From contig JAFCDN010000006.1 of assembly GCA_017609625.1 (NCBI GenBank), positions 1 to 55,520 on the forward strand: a stretch of DNA of 55,520 bases, read 5' to 3'. A program made the translations under genes and the position numbers. Source of the stretch: Candidatus Iainarchaeum sp. (GTDB lineage Archaea > Iainarchaeota > Iainarchaeia > Iainarchaeales > 1-14-0-10-31-34). This document shows, one piece after another, positions 26,103 through 35,745 of this stretch. Positions within the stretch are counted from its first letter, which is position 1, and each line of letters starts with the position of its first letter. The notes below the pieces were generated by a model, which was not told where the DNA came from, did no database searches, and saw only the letters and a list, made by a program, of their open reading frames with translations.

Positions 26103-28649
26103 GTGAATAAAAATTTAGTTGCAGTTTTTTTAATTTTGCTGAGTGCTTTTGCCAGTGCTCACACAATAGAAGGAGATTTTGAAGGAATAACTTTTCAGGG
26201 AGAAACAGTTGAAAGCACTTTTTTATTGTGCAATACTTCAGATTCAAGTGAAAACTTTCACATTAATTCAAGCAATCCCTGGATGCAGTTAAGGCCTTTA
26301 TCTGTTTATCTGTCAGGAAATTCCTGTGAAGAAATCTATGCTTTTACTACCCCTGCACCTTATGCTGAATCAGGAGAATATGAAATAGAAGTTACAGCAA
26401 GCGCAGACAAAAGCGTTTCAGAAACTTTTTATTTAGAAGTTGTGGAAGGACACAAAATAAGAATTACACCATTTGATGATGAAATTTCAACAACCCAGTG
26501 TGCGGAAAAAGTTTTTGAATTTGAATTAGAAAACACTGGAATATTTGATGAAAGAGCTTTAATTTCAGTTGAAGGATTAAATGAAAACTGGTTTGAATTA
26601 AGTTCAGAAGAGATTTTGCTTCCAAAAGGAGAAGAAAGAGAAATAGAATTAACAATTAATATTCCATGCAATCAGGAAATAAAAGTTTATGAATTCAAAT
26701 TACTGGTTGAATTAAAAAACACCGGAATAATAAAAGAACAAAACCTTGAATTAAACATAGAAGACGGCCAGGGAATTTTAATTGAAAGCAAAGAATTTGC
26801 TTCATGCAATGACTGGAAAACAGAAAACACTATTGCATTAAACAACGAAGGAATGCTTTCAGACGCATTAACAGTTGAATTACAAGGACTGGATTTTGTT
26901 GTACTAAAAGAAAACAGTTTTTCTTTAGGACCAGGAGAAATAAAAGAACTGAATTTAGAGTTTAATAAAACAGAATTAGAACAAGGAAATTACACTTTTA
27001 AGTTAAGAGTTTATTCAGAAAAATTCAATCAAGTTTATGAAAGAGAATTTGAACTAAAATTAGAAAACTGCTATGATTTAAGCATAGAAAAAGCAGCTTT
27101 CCAGGATTCAGCCTGCATTGAATCAAAACCAGAGGTTTCATTTATTATAAGAAATAATGGAACAAGAAAAACAGAAGTAAGAGCCGGATTAGAAGGAATA
27201 AATGCAGTTCTTGAAAAAAACTCTTTTTCTCTTGAAGCAGGAGAAAGCGTAGAAGTTAGAGTTGAACTTGATTTAGAAGGAAAAACCGGAGAAACAAGCT
27301 TTTTGTTTATAGCAGATTCAGAAGAATTTACTAAAACAATAGAAAACACAATTTCAATAGAAGACTGTTATGAAACAGAATCAACTGTTCCTTCAATAGA
27401 AGTCTGCAGAGAAATTCCCTTGCAGGGAAAAGAAATTGTAATAAGAAACACCGGGACAAGAAAACAGTATTTTAATGTTTCATCTAATGTAGAATGGATT
27501 AAATTAAAAGAAAAAACTTTTGAAATAGAAGGATTACAGGAAAAAGTTATTCCATTAATTATAACTCCAGGAAAAGATGCAAGCGAAGAAAGCTATTCTA
27601 TCCTGACAAAAACAGAAAACAACAGCTATACGATGAAAGCAAGCATTAACTATTTAGATAAAGAAACATGCTTTGGAATAGAAATGACTAATCTGAAAAG
27701 CTTTGTTAATGTAAACGCAGGAGAAGGAGCAATCAATACAATCAAAGTAACAAACAAAGGAAAAACAATTCAGACAGTATACTTTAGAGTTGAACCATTT
27801 AACTGGGTTTACTTTAACCCAAAAGAAATCAACATTGAGAGTGGAGAAACAAAAGAAATCTATGTATATTTTAATCCTCCATTTGATTTCGCAGAAGAAA
27901 CCGCAACTGCAACTGTAAAAGCAGAAACAAACTATGGGTTTACAGCAGAGCAGGAAGTAGAAGTGCATATCTTTGGGGGAAGCGTTATATTGACAATCAA
28001 CCCAGAAGACATTAAAGTAAATCCAAAAGGTTTAGATTTAGAGGACACAAAAGAAAATACAGTTGAAATAAAAATTGAAGTAGAAAACAATACTGAAACA
28101 AACATGAAAATCTTAGGAGTAAAAACTCCTTACACTGAATCAAAATATGTAATAGAAGAACCAGTGATAAAAAAAGGAGAAAAAGGAGAAATTACACTGA
28201 GATTTGTTGCAAGCGAAGAACTTGAATTATCTGGTTTGGAAGTTCCGATTGAAATAATCACAGACAAAGGAACATACTATAAAATTGTAACTCTCCCAGC
28301 AGGAGAAACAGAAGACGAAAAAGAAGATGAAAAGAAAAGCAGGGAAGCAACAACCGGATTTGTATTGTTTGGAGAAGACCAATATGTTCTAGTAATTTTG
28401 ATTGTAGCTGTAGTAATATTGATAATAATGGCTGCAGTTAGAACAGAAAAAGAAGATGAAAAAGAACAAGTGGTTGATTATGGAACAGAAAAAGAATTAG
28501 ATAAAGTGAAAAACCAAATCACCCAAAAAGCTGCTGGAAAAACACCTTTTTCAAAAAAAGGTGTAACAAAAACATCTTCATTTTCAAAAAAAGGTGTAAC
28601 AAAAACATCTTCAAAAAAGAAGCCAGCAAGGAAAAAGAAAAAAAAGTAA
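26103..28649 (+). CDS. Large COG1470-like surface protein with repeat-bearing cytoplasmic tail
   Basis: 848 residues from a GTG preceded by GGGGG. A signal peptide is followed by about six beta-sandwich repeats, each opening with a conserved Cys (CxxxF-type) and containing LEAGES-like turns, typical of the COG1470 class. A membrane helix at about 760-779 is followed by a Lys-rich tail. The tail holds two SFSKKGVTKTS-type motifs encoded by the same palindromic DNA seen at 5125 and 16387, then a poly-Lys end. Last gene of the operon. Confidence 0.85.
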   Translation: MNKNLVAVFLILLSAFASAHTIEGDFEGITFQGETVESTFLLCNTSDSSENFHINSSNPWMQLRPLSVYLSGNSCEEIYAFTTPAPYAESGEYEIEVTASADKSVSETFYLEVVEGHKIRITPFDDEISTTQCAEKVFEFELENTGIFDERALISVEGLNENWFELSSEEILLPKGEEREIELTINIPCNQEIKVYEFKLLVELKNTGIIKEQNLELNIEDGQGILIESKEFASCNDWKTENTIALNNEGMLSDALTVELQGLDFVVLKENSFSLGPGEIKELNLEFNKTELEQGNYTFKLRVYSEKFNQVYEREFELKLENCYDLSIEKAAFQDSACIESKPEVSFIIRNNGTRKTEVRAGLEGINAVLEKNSFSLEAGESVEVRVELDLEGKTGETSFLFIADSEEFTKTIENTISIEDCYETESTVPSIEVCREIPLQGKEIVIRNTGTRKQYFNVSSNVEWIKLKEKTFEIEGLQEKVIPLIITPGKDASEESYSILTKTENNSYTMKASINYLDKETCFGIEMTNLKSFVNVNAGEGAINTIKVTNKGKTIQTVYFRVEPFNWVYFNPKEINIESGETKEIYVYFNPPFDFAEETATATVKAETNYGFTAEQEVEVHIFGGSVILTINPEDIKVNPKGLDLEDTKENTVEIKIEVENNTETNMKILGVKTPYTESKYVIEEPVIKKGEKGEITLRFVASEELELSGLEVPIEIITDKGTYYKIVTLPAGETEDEKEDEKKSREATTGFVLFGEDQYVLVILIVAVVILIIMAAVRTEKEDEKEQVVDYGTEKELDKVKNQITQKAAGKTPFSKKGVTKTSSFSKKGVTKTSSKKKPARKKKKK
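28542..28603 (+). repeat. Two in-frame palindromic repeats in membrane-protein tail
   Basis: 28542-28564 has perfect 10-bp arms ACACCTTTTT/AAAAAGGTGT with loop CAA. The second copy (about 28579-28603) has TTTTC/AAAAAAAGGTGT with the left arm eroded. Both are followed by AACAAAAACATCTTC. The stem equals that at 5125-5147 in an unrelated gene. Confidence 0.85.
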
Positions 28650-28670
28650 TTCAAACCAGAGCATTATCAG

Positions 28671-28871
28671 TTAAATCTTCAAGAATTCCTTTATTTCTTT
28701 TATTTTTCTTGGATTAATTGAAACATGCAGTTCATTGGTTGAAGGTTTTGAAAGCAGGAGATTTTCATTTATCAATTCCTTAATTGCTTTTTTTATTGTT
28801 TTTTGCCCTTTTTTGTTGTCTCTGATGTGACCAGGCAATCCTTTGGAATTTTTGGGCGACAACCCGCACAC
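28671..28871 (-). CDS. Small winged-helix-like protein, possibly truncated
   Basis: Up to 66 residues from a GTG at 28871; a TTG at about 28838 after AAAGGA is another start. The core TIKKAIKELINENLLLSKP then ELHVSINPRKIKEIKEFL looks like the recognition helix and wing of a winged-helix domain with its first helices missing. Its 5' end overlaps that of the divergent winged-helix gene by up to 29 nt. It may be a decayed or minimal regulator. Confidence 0.45.
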   Translation of the reverse strand: MCGLSPKNSKGLPGHIRDNKKGQKTIKKAIKELINENLLLSKPSTNELHVSINPRKIKEIKEFLKI

Positions 28872-29160
28872 AAAACTTTTGGAGTTTTTGATTACAGGAA
28901 GAGAGTTTGATTACACTTTAACAGACTTGGCTGAAAATGCAGGAATCAGCTGGACCAGTCTTCACAGAATTTTCCCTTTATTTGAAAAAAATCAAATAGT
29001 GGTTAAAACCAGAGAAGTAGGAAGAGCTAAATTATACAAATTAAATCAGAAAAACACTGAAGTAAAAAAACTTATTCTGCTGTATGACAGCATTCTTAAG
29101 AAACAGCTTGAAAAATTGGAAGAAAAAGAAACACAAAAAATGAAAATGCGAGCAAAATAA
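28843..29160 (+). CDS. Winged-helix DNA-binding protein
   Basis: 105 residues. No ATG is available in frame, so TTG 28843 (or TTG 28852) is the start. KLLEFLITGREFDYTLTDLA, ISWTSLHRIFPLFEKNQIVV and REVGRAKLYKLNQKNTEVKK form a winged-helix domain of a type common in archaea, followed by a basic helical tail. The overlapped divergent start with the small winged-helix-like gene suggests mutual control. Target unknown. Confidence 0.75.
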   Translation: MEFLGDNPHTKLLEFLITGREFDYTLTDLAENAGISWTSLHRIFPLFEKNQIVVKTREVGRAKLYKLNQKNTEVKKLILLYDSILKKQLEKLEEKETQKMKMRAK

Positions 29161-29170
29161 TTTTTCAAAT

Positions 29171-29887
29171 TCAAAGTTTTGAGAGGTAGCTTGCAATAAA
29201 AGGGCTTTCAATTAATAAAGCTCTTTCATTTTCTTCTTTTTTTTCATTTAAAAAAAGCAATACTTTTTTGTTGTCAAACACCATAAACCGCGAGTTATTG
29301 CGGGATTTACTTATGTAGAAGTCTCCTAATTCTTTGGATTTTTCGGCTTTAACACTGTTTAAAGCAAACTTTACTTCTACGCCTCTGCCTTTTAATGCCC
29401 TTAATTTAGAGCCAAAAGCACTCATTTTCTTTAAGGCATTGGCTTCTGAGGTCGAAATTACAACGCTTTCTTTGGCGTTTTTTAATGCTGAGCTTATTAT
29501 ATTGTTTATTTGAGCCCCAGAGACACTCCATGCTCCATCAAAGCTTTCTTCAGAGTTTTCTCTGGAAAAATTCTTTTTTAATTCTTCTTTTAGCGAGTTC
29601 ATTTCTTCTAAATCTCTTTCAAATCCTGCTCTTTTCTGGTTTTCATAGTTTGCCAAAGCTTTTTCTGGCTCTATTGCTTTAAAGGATACAGGCCTGCCGA
29701 CTGAAACCATTACAAAACCTTTTTTTTCCAAAGACATTAATACATCATAAACTCTTGCCCTTGGGATTGAAGCTTTTTTGCTTATCTCTGAAGCAGTTAA
29801 AGTTGAACCAGAATTCAGGGAAGAATACACTCTTGATTCATATTCATTTAAGCCTATTCTTTTCAATAAAGCAATAAGTTCCAACAT
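29171..29887 (-). CDS. TrmB-family transcriptional regulator
   Basis: 238 residues from ATG 29887, close after GGGTGGG. The N-terminal winged helix (LIALLKRIGLNEYESRVYSS, SEISKKASIPRARVYDVLMS, LEKKGFVMV) is the TrmB signature. A coiled coil and a PLD-like C-terminal sensor region follow (SVVISTSEANALKKM, VEVKFALNS, SRFMVFDNKKVLLFL). TrmB proteins regulate sugar uptake and central metabolism in archaea, but here no transporter is adjacent; the neighbours are a divergent winged-helix gene and the transglycosylase-like operon. Confidence 0.88.
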   Translation of the reverse strand: MLELIALLKRIGLNEYESRVYSSLNSGSTLTASEISKKASIPRARVYDVLMSLEKKGFVMVSVGRPVSFKAIEPEKALANYENQKRAGFERDLEEMNSLKEELKKNFSRENSEESFDGAWSVSGAQINNIISSALKNAKESVVISTSEANALKKMSAFGSKLRALKGRGVEVKFALNSVKAEKSKELGDFYISKSRNNSRFMVFDNKKVLLFLNEKKEENERALLIESPFIASYLSKL

Positions 29888-29954
29888 CAACCCACCCAAA
29901 AAATAATAGATAAATAATGGTGTTCTACTTTAAATTCTTTTCGGATTAGTCGGT

Positions 29955-32900
29955 TTATTCTGAAGTTTCAAATACTCCTGAAACAAACTTATAGTCAACA
30001 CAAGCTAAGCAAGTTGAAATTGTATTGCATTTCTTGCATGATTCTGGAGTTGGTTTAATGCATTCCGGACTTGTTGGATGTGTAATGCAGATATCTACTG
30101 GTTCAACTACTTTTGTTATTGTCGGCTTACAATAATCAGGATCAGTTGTTTCCAAATCATAGTTTTCTGCAAACACTCTGGCCCAAGCAATTACTCTTGG
30201 AACATGGATTTCTCTTGTATCATCAATCACAATTTTATCGCAATCAACTCTTGAATATAAAGGATCGCCAAGCCCGCTATTATATGCTGCAACAGTTAAT
30301 GCTTCTCCCCAAGTTGCAGTTGCTGCTGAAGCAGTTAAAGGTGTTGATAAAACATCTGAACTGCATCTAGCGTCAATTTGGTTTCTAAATTCAGTAAAAT
30401 GCTTTAATCCTGCTTCAATATTGTTAGCTGGTGTCTGCCACTTGCCGTTTGTTTTCCAGTCCTCGCCAAAATATTTTTCAATATCTCCTTCTACGTCGGG
30501 GTTATCATTAATCTGCATTAAACCATAAGAATATCCTTTTCCATCTGGAGTCTCTAACTCTTCCTTAAAAGAACTCTCTGCATAGATTATTGCTCTAAGC
30601 AAATTCGGATTAACTTCGTATTCAGCTGAATAGTCTTTAATTGGGGTAGCATACTTTTCTTCGTGAGCTTTTTTCATTGCAGCAATACAAGTTTGCCTTT
30701 TCTTTTCTTCAATGTCTTTTCTTTCTGTTTCCTGCTTTGCAACTTCTAAAGAAACTTCTCCTCTTTCTGTCCTGATTGTCTGGGAAAAGTTATTGATTAT
30801 ATAAATTGTATCTCCTTTTTGGATTATTACATCAGGCATTTCAATAATAATTGGTTCTAAAAGCTCTGGTTCTGGCGTTTCCAAACTGAATTTTTTGTTA
30901 AAGTATTCTATTATAAGAATTTTTTTGTCTTCATCCAACACGCATGAATCTGGACCTACAGTTGTTTGAGGCGGGCAAAATTCTTTTTGTGCTTCTTCTA
31001 ATATTTCTTCATCTGAAAGGCAGACTGGTTCAAGAGGCTCTCTTGATATACAAATATCCCTAAAATCTGCTACAGCAATTTCAATCAAAACATCTTTGAA
31101 TTTTGTTATTGTAATTGAAGCTGCTTCATAATTTGGCTCAACAAAAGTAGCTCCGGTTGATTCAACTCCGTTCTTGTAATATGAATCACATTTTCCATCT
31201 CCGGTTTTATCCTGGCAGGCATAAAATTCAAATGTTTCTCCCTGCCAGTTTTTTAAAACAATTTTTTCTCCGTTATAAGAATCAACTGAAAACTTTTTTC
31301 CGTTTTTTATTTCAGCTGAACTTGCATCTAATTCTATTCCTGTTAAAGGCGGAGAAACAGTTAAAGGAATAAACTCTTGAGCTGAATTTGCTTTTGAAGT
31401 GCTTGGCTGGGTAACTTTTCCTTTTTCTCCAACAGAAAAGAAAACAGTTTCTCCTGCTTTATAATCCTGCAAAGTAATTTCAACATTAATTGCAGTCTGG
31501 TTTTCCGGAATGTCTAAATAAACAATATGCGGAGGCTTGTTTTCTTTACATATAAAGTCAGCATTAGTGCATCCTAAGCCATTTACAAGCCCGACTTGGA
31601 AGTCTTTGTATTTTTCTGCAGAAGTTGACAGTCGTACTACTTCTTCTTCATCAAGTACAACTATCGTACGTTCTTCATCAACAACCACAATTTCCTGAAC
31701 TGCATTGGTTGTGTCAGTTGCTGGAACTGAAACAATAACAGTATCTCCTTTTGGCACTGGAAAAGTAATCACTTCCGCTGTTGCAAGGGCATCTGCTGGA
31801 GGCGGCGGATACTGTGAATAAGCTGGAATCTCTATTGGTTTAATTTCTTTTCCTGAATCATCAGTTACTTCTGGAATTATTGGAGCGACAAACCCTGAAT
31901 CTGCATCAATAGTGCCGCTGGAAATAAAAGCCCCAATAACAGGTCCAGGAACAACCACGCCTAATTTATTAGTTTTTATTTCATATATGCCAAACCCTAA
32001 CTGGTCTGCAGGGCCGTTAAGGGAAAAAGTTGAATCCCACAGTCCGGAATCGCTTGCACCAAAAAGTTCTCCTCTTAAATCAACTGTAGAAAACCTTTCA
32101 TCTATTGCTTTAGGATATTTGTAAAATACAGTGTAACCTGATTTTTTTTCTATTGAAAAACTATATTTTTCTCCTTTAACTAATTCAGCTGTAAAGTCAG
32201 ATGTTTTTCCTTTATAATCAATTATTGCAGTTTTTCCACTGGCAGAAGTAAAGTTTACCACATCCCAGCCAGCATTGTTTAATACAGTGTAATTCTCTGG
32301 CCCAATAAGAAAGGTTACAGTAAAAGTTTCTTCTTGAACAACTTCTTTTTCTGGTTCTAATATTTCTCCATCTGAAATTGAAAAAGAATAATCCCTGTCT
32401 ACTGGGACAGTTTTAGTATAAAGTTTGGTTGTTGTTGTTTTAGGAATCCTTAAAGTTAAAGTGTCTCCTGAATCTCCTTTCCATCTGGAAAGAATCAATT
32501 CATATTTTCCTTGTTCTCCTTTAACAGCTCTTTTTTCCACACCATCAGAAAGCGGCAGTTTTGACTGCAATACATCCAAAACTTTTTCTGAAACTTTAAT
32601 TGTTATTTTAACTGTGTCTCTTTCAATATCAATTTTGTCTGAAAGATTAATTGTTTTCGCAGAATAAACTTTGATTAACTCTGACTCCCAATTTTTGTAT
32701 TCAGGATATTTTGGACCAGAAACAGCTTTTAATCTGTAAGAGCCATCAAAAACCTGTGCAACAACAGCATTGTCATAAGAGCTTAACTGCAATTCTTCAT
32801 AGTTTTTTGTGTCCTCGTTATATAACCTTAAATTAACTATTCCTAATCTGTGCCTTTCAAAATTTTCAGGCCCTACAATAATCCTTAACCAATGTTTTGA

Positions 32901-33911
32901 TGGAAGCTGAGGCAATGGAGGGGCTTGAAGTTTACTATAATCTGTTTGAAATCCAACATTGCCAAGGCTTGAACCAGCGCTGTTAAATAAAGTATCTGGA
33001 ATAATCTGACTGACATACTGCGGGGTTGGAACAACATTTGTTACATCAGCTGGAACTGAACTGTCAGGAAAAAACTGTTTATAGCTCTGCTGTACTTCTG
33101 GAGTAACATAAGTAAAAACTGAATCTGATTCAACTGACTCTGAAGCAAAAAAAAGCACTGGATTTTTTATTTCATCAAAAATTCCTGCAGAAAAAGTCAA
33201 AACATAATCTGAATCATAAGGAATGTTTTTGTTTTCAATAATATCCCCTAGACTGTCATCAACATTTAATTCATTTAATTCAAAAGAAACCTTTCCTTCA
33301 TTATCATAAGCTGAACTTTTAAAACTGAAAACAGGAATAAATGCTATCTTGAATTTTCTCTCAATTTTATCAAAATAAACGTATACAGGAAGGCCTTCTA
33401 ATTTGTCTCCAGAGCCTTTTGATTCAACCATGTATTGAAGGGAATCAAACAAAGGGCGTAATTCATTAAAAAACTGTGAAATCTTTTTATCTTCTTCTGC
33501 TTCTTGGTAGCTTATTTTCAAAAAAAGTTTTTCTGATTCTTCTGAAAGATAAACTAATATTTGATTGCGGTTTAAATTGTCTGATAAACAGCTTTGAGGG
33601 TTTCCTTTAGAAACTGCCATTCTCCCGACAGAACCGCATTCAAAAAATTCGTCAAAATCTTCTCCTGCACTTAAATGGTTTTCAAGGCTTTTTTCAAACC
33701 CTAGGGAAAATTCAACTTTATCTGAAGTTACACTCAGAATTTTAATCCAGTAAGGAGAATATTTTTCTGCAGATTCAATTATCCTGAAAGATTCTCCAGC
33801 AGAAAAATTTGTTATAACAGTCTGGCTTGAAGTTGAATCCCAGCCATAATCAGCAGAAAAAACGCTTAAAGAAAAACAAATTAAAAACAACAAAAACAAA
33901 ATTTTTTTCAT
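29955..33911 (-). CDS. Giant secreted protein with C-terminal lytic-transglycosylase-like domain
   Basis: 1318 residues from ATG 33911, after GGAGAGG; the frame opens two codons earlier at GTG. A signal peptide and about 1000 residues of beta-rich, Ig-like or carbohydrate-binding-like sequence precede a Goose-lysozyme/SLT-type fold at about residues 1090-1240. NLLRAIIYAESSFKEE carries the expected catalytic Glu1112, YSYGLMQIND is the second signature, and TVAAYNSGLGD the third. A Cys-rich end follows. Archaea have no murein, so the target may be bacterial wall, pseudomurein-like or other polysaccharide. Last gene of a four-gene coupled operon of secreted proteins. Confidence 0.87.
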   Translation of the reverse strand: MKKILFLLFLICFSLSVFSADYGWDSTSSQTVITNFSAGESFRIIESAEKYSPYWIKILSVTSDKVEFSLGFEKSLENHLSAGEDFDEFFECGSVGRMAVSKGNPQSCLSDNLNRNQILVYLSEESEKLFLKISYQEAEEDKKISQFFNELRPLFDSLQYMVESKGSGDKLEGLPVYVYFDKIERKFKIAFIPVFSFKSSAYDNEGKVSFELNELNVDDSLGDIIENKNIPYDSDYVLTFSAGIFDEIKNPVLFFASESVESDSVFTYVTPEVQQSYKQFFPDSSVPADVTNVVPTPQYVSQIIPDTLFNSAGSSLGNVGFQTDYSKLQAPPLPQLPSKHWLRIIVGPENFERHRLGIVNLRLYNEDTKNYEELQLSSYDNAVVAQVFDGSYRLKAVSGPKYPEYKNWESELIKVYSAKTINLSDKIDIERDTVKITIKVSEKVLDVLQSKLPLSDGVEKRAVKGEQGKYELILSRWKGDSGDTLTLRIPKTTTTKLYTKTVPVDRDYSFSISDGEILEPEKEVVQEETFTVTFLIGPENYTVLNNAGWDVVNFTSASGKTAIIDYKGKTSDFTAELVKGEKYSFSIEKKSGYTVFYKYPKAIDERFSTVDLRGELFGASDSGLWDSTFSLNGPADQLGFGIYEIKTNKLGVVVPGPVIGAFISSGTIDADSGFVAPIIPEVTDDSGKEIKPIEIPAYSQYPPPPADALATAEVITFPVPKGDTVIVSVPATDTTNAVQEIVVVDEERTIVVLDEEEVVRLSTSAEKYKDFQVGLVNGLGCTNADFICKENKPPHIVYLDIPENQTAINVEITLQDYKAGETVFFSVGEKGKVTQPSTSKANSAQEFIPLTVSPPLTGIELDASSAEIKNGKKFSVDSYNGEKIVLKNWQGETFEFYACQDKTGDGKCDSYYKNGVESTGATFVEPNYEAASITITKFKDVLIEIAVADFRDICISREPLEPVCLSDEEILEEAQKEFCPPQTTVGPDSCVLDEDKKILIIEYFNKKFSLETPEPELLEPIIIEMPDVIIQKGDTIYIINNFSQTIRTERGEVSLEVAKQETERKDIEEKKRQTCIAAMKKAHEEKYATPIKDYSAEYEVNPNLLRAIIYAESSFKEELETPDGKGYSYGLMQINDNPDVEGDIEKYFGEDWKTNGKWQTPANNIEAGLKHFTEFRNQIDARCSSDVLSTPLTASAATATWGEALTVAAYNSGLGDPLYSRVDCDKIVIDDTREIHVPRVIAWARVFAENYDLETTDPDYCKPTITKVVEPVDICITHPTSPECIKPTPESCKKCNTISTCLACVDYKFVSGVFETSE

Positions 33912-34522
33912 CAGCACAACCTCTCCAGTTCTTCTAAAACTACTTCATTAAGATACTCTGTTTCAGAAAAACCTGTTTCATCTGCAATAAACGCACCTAA
34001 GTTGGCTTTTTCTTCAAAGCCTGAGTGCAGTTCATTAAAAGCATAGATTAATTTATTCACTAAACGCATTTTTTCATTTAACTCAATTGTTTTTTCCCCT
34101 AAAGATTTCAAGTCTGTTTTGTTTGCACAGAGGTTTACTTCAGAAATGTTTTCTGCTTCCAGAGCATCTTTAGTGTTTTTTACTTCTAAAGCCAAAACCA
34201 GTTCATCAACCAACATTAAATGAATTTCAGTGAAATCTTCTAATGCGCCAGTGTCTTTTGTTTCTTTATAGTCGCTGAGAGATTCCTGGAATAAAGTTAA
34301 ATCATCATTTAATGCCTCTAAATCTGAAACAGAGAATTCAGCTGAACTGTTTCCAGTTAGATAAGAAGAATCTACTCCGTTTTTTTCCCATAAAGAGTTA
34401 ATCTGTTTTACTCCATCAGAGAAAGTTAAGTCTTCTTTTTCTCCTTGCTGGAAAAAAACAAAATAAACTGCAGCTAAAATAATTATCACTGCTGCTCCTG
34501 CAATAATAGTATTATTCTTCAT
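33911..34522 (-). CDS. N-anchored helical extracellular protein, paralog of 35745-36341
   Basis: 203 residues. An N-terminal membrane helix (IIAGAAVIIILAAVYFVFF) anchors a mostly helical, acidic domain that ends in Cys (EELERLC). It resembles the protein at 35745-36341 in size, anchor, an SDG/DSG-x-x-x-I-x-S-x-W motif after the anchor, internal Cys and terminal Cys. Its stop overlaps the start of the giant gene by 1 nt. Probably a partner in the same surface complex. Confidence 0.8.
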   Translation of the reverse strand: MKNNTIIAGAAVIIILAAVYFVFFQQGEKEDLTFSDGVKQINSLWEKNGVDSSYLTGNSSAEFSVSDLEALNDDLTLFQESLSDYKETKDTGALEDFTEIHLMLVDELVLALEVKNTKDALEAENISEVNLCANKTDLKSLGEKTIELNEKMRLVNKLIYAFNELHSGFEEKANLGAFIADETGFSETEYLNEVVLEELERLC

Positions 34523-35745
34523 TTAACCCACGCGCTCCATGTATCACTATCTACCTTAAAAATTTCTTCATAATATTTCTTTAAAATCGCTTGATTTAAT
34601 GCTTTCTGGTTTTCAGTCAAATCTCCTGAAGGAGTTGCTGCAGGACAGCCATCTCCTGGAATATCAATGCAATCGCTCCAGACTCCGTCTTTACATATTT
34701 GTTTTCCTGGACAGCCTTTTATTTTTTCGCAGCCTGTTCTTTCTTCTCCTTTATTTTCACATACTTCACTGTCTTCAGCTGGTTCTGCATCTTTATCAAC
34801 AACTCCTGGGTCTTTAGGGTTTACAAAATACTTAAACTTGTATCCTACTCCTCTGGAATCCTCTAAAGGCTTGTTAGTTGGATTGAGTCCTTCAATTTTC
34901 ACTTCAGCCAAACCACAATTTTCAAATTTTGCATCTTTACCGTCAAAAAAAGCTTCAACTTTGCATAGCTCTTCTTCATTTTCTTCAATGTTTGTTAATT
35001 TAAAAAATGCTTTGTTTTCCTGATAATCTATTCTTTCAAGATTTATTCTAATTACTGTTTCAGGAATAACAAGCAACTTGGCTTGTTCTCTATCAATATA
35101 AACAGTAAATTCCCCTTCCTTGTTTCTTGGGTCTGCTTGGCTGACAATGTTTTTGAATTGCTCGGAAAAATAATTTTTTACTGCATCCTTTTTTACTTCT
35201 ATTTTAATGATTGCTTTTGCCCTAACAGGAACTACTCCTGCATCAATATCTATTTGCTTTGTTGCTCTTTGAATATTCAAAGAAGCCAAAATTTTATCTG
35301 GAGCTCCGGGATTATACCATTTATACCCTACTCCGCAATCTTGCAAATAAGGGAAATTATCCCCGCTTACTGTTGTATGCCCCCCCATCCCTTGCTGTGT
35401 AACTTTTGACTCTAAATCCAAAGTCAGCCCAGGCCAGCTACTGCAGTCAATCTGGTCTGTTTTAGATTTAGTAGAAAGGTAAGCTTGCTCTCTGATAATA
35501 TAAGAATTAATCATTAAAGTGAAAACATCTTTTTTCTCATAAACTCCATTTTTCAGTTCAACCCTTAACTTAAAGCCTTCAAACTCTAAAGGAATATCAC
35601 AATAAGAACTTTCTTTTGGGATTAAAGGAAAATTTGCTGAATAAACATTACTGCCTGCATTGCTTTCAATACAGTTTACTTCTTCATCTGCTGAAACAGT
35701 AAAAGAAAAAAGCAAAACAAACAAAAGCAGAGAAAGTTTTTTCAT
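34519..35745 (-). CDS. Secreted Cys-containing protein of the transglycosylase operon
   Basis: 408 residues with signal peptide (MKKLSLLLFVLLFSFTVSA) and GGTGGT ribosome-binding site. Beta-rich with scattered Cys pairs; residues about 330-375 form a small Cys-rich knot (CEKIKGCPGKQICKDGVWSD) resembling extracellular disulfide domains with a conserved Trp. No membrane helix beyond the signal is seen, so it may be released or held by its anchored neighbours. Overlaps both neighbours by 1-4 nt. Family unknown. Confidence 0.82.
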   Translation of the reverse strand: MKKLSLLLFVLLFSFTVSADEEVNCIESNAGSNVYSANFPLIPKESSYCDIPLEFEGFKLRVELKNGVYEKKDVFTLMINSYIIREQAYLSTKSKTDQIDCSSWPGLTLDLESKVTQQGMGGHTTVSGDNFPYLQDCGVGYKWYNPGAPDKILASLNIQRATKQIDIDAGVVPVRAKAIIKIEVKKDAVKNYFSEQFKNIVSQADPRNKEGEFTVYIDREQAKLLVIPETVIRINLERIDYQENKAFFKLTNIEENEEELCKVEAFFDGKDAKFENCGLAEVKIEGLNPTNKPLEDSRGVGYKFKYFVNPKDPGVVDKDAEPAEDSEVCENKGEERTGCEKIKGCPGKQICKDGVWSDCIDIPGDGCPAATPSGDLTENQKALNQAILKKYYEEIFKVDSDTWSAWVK

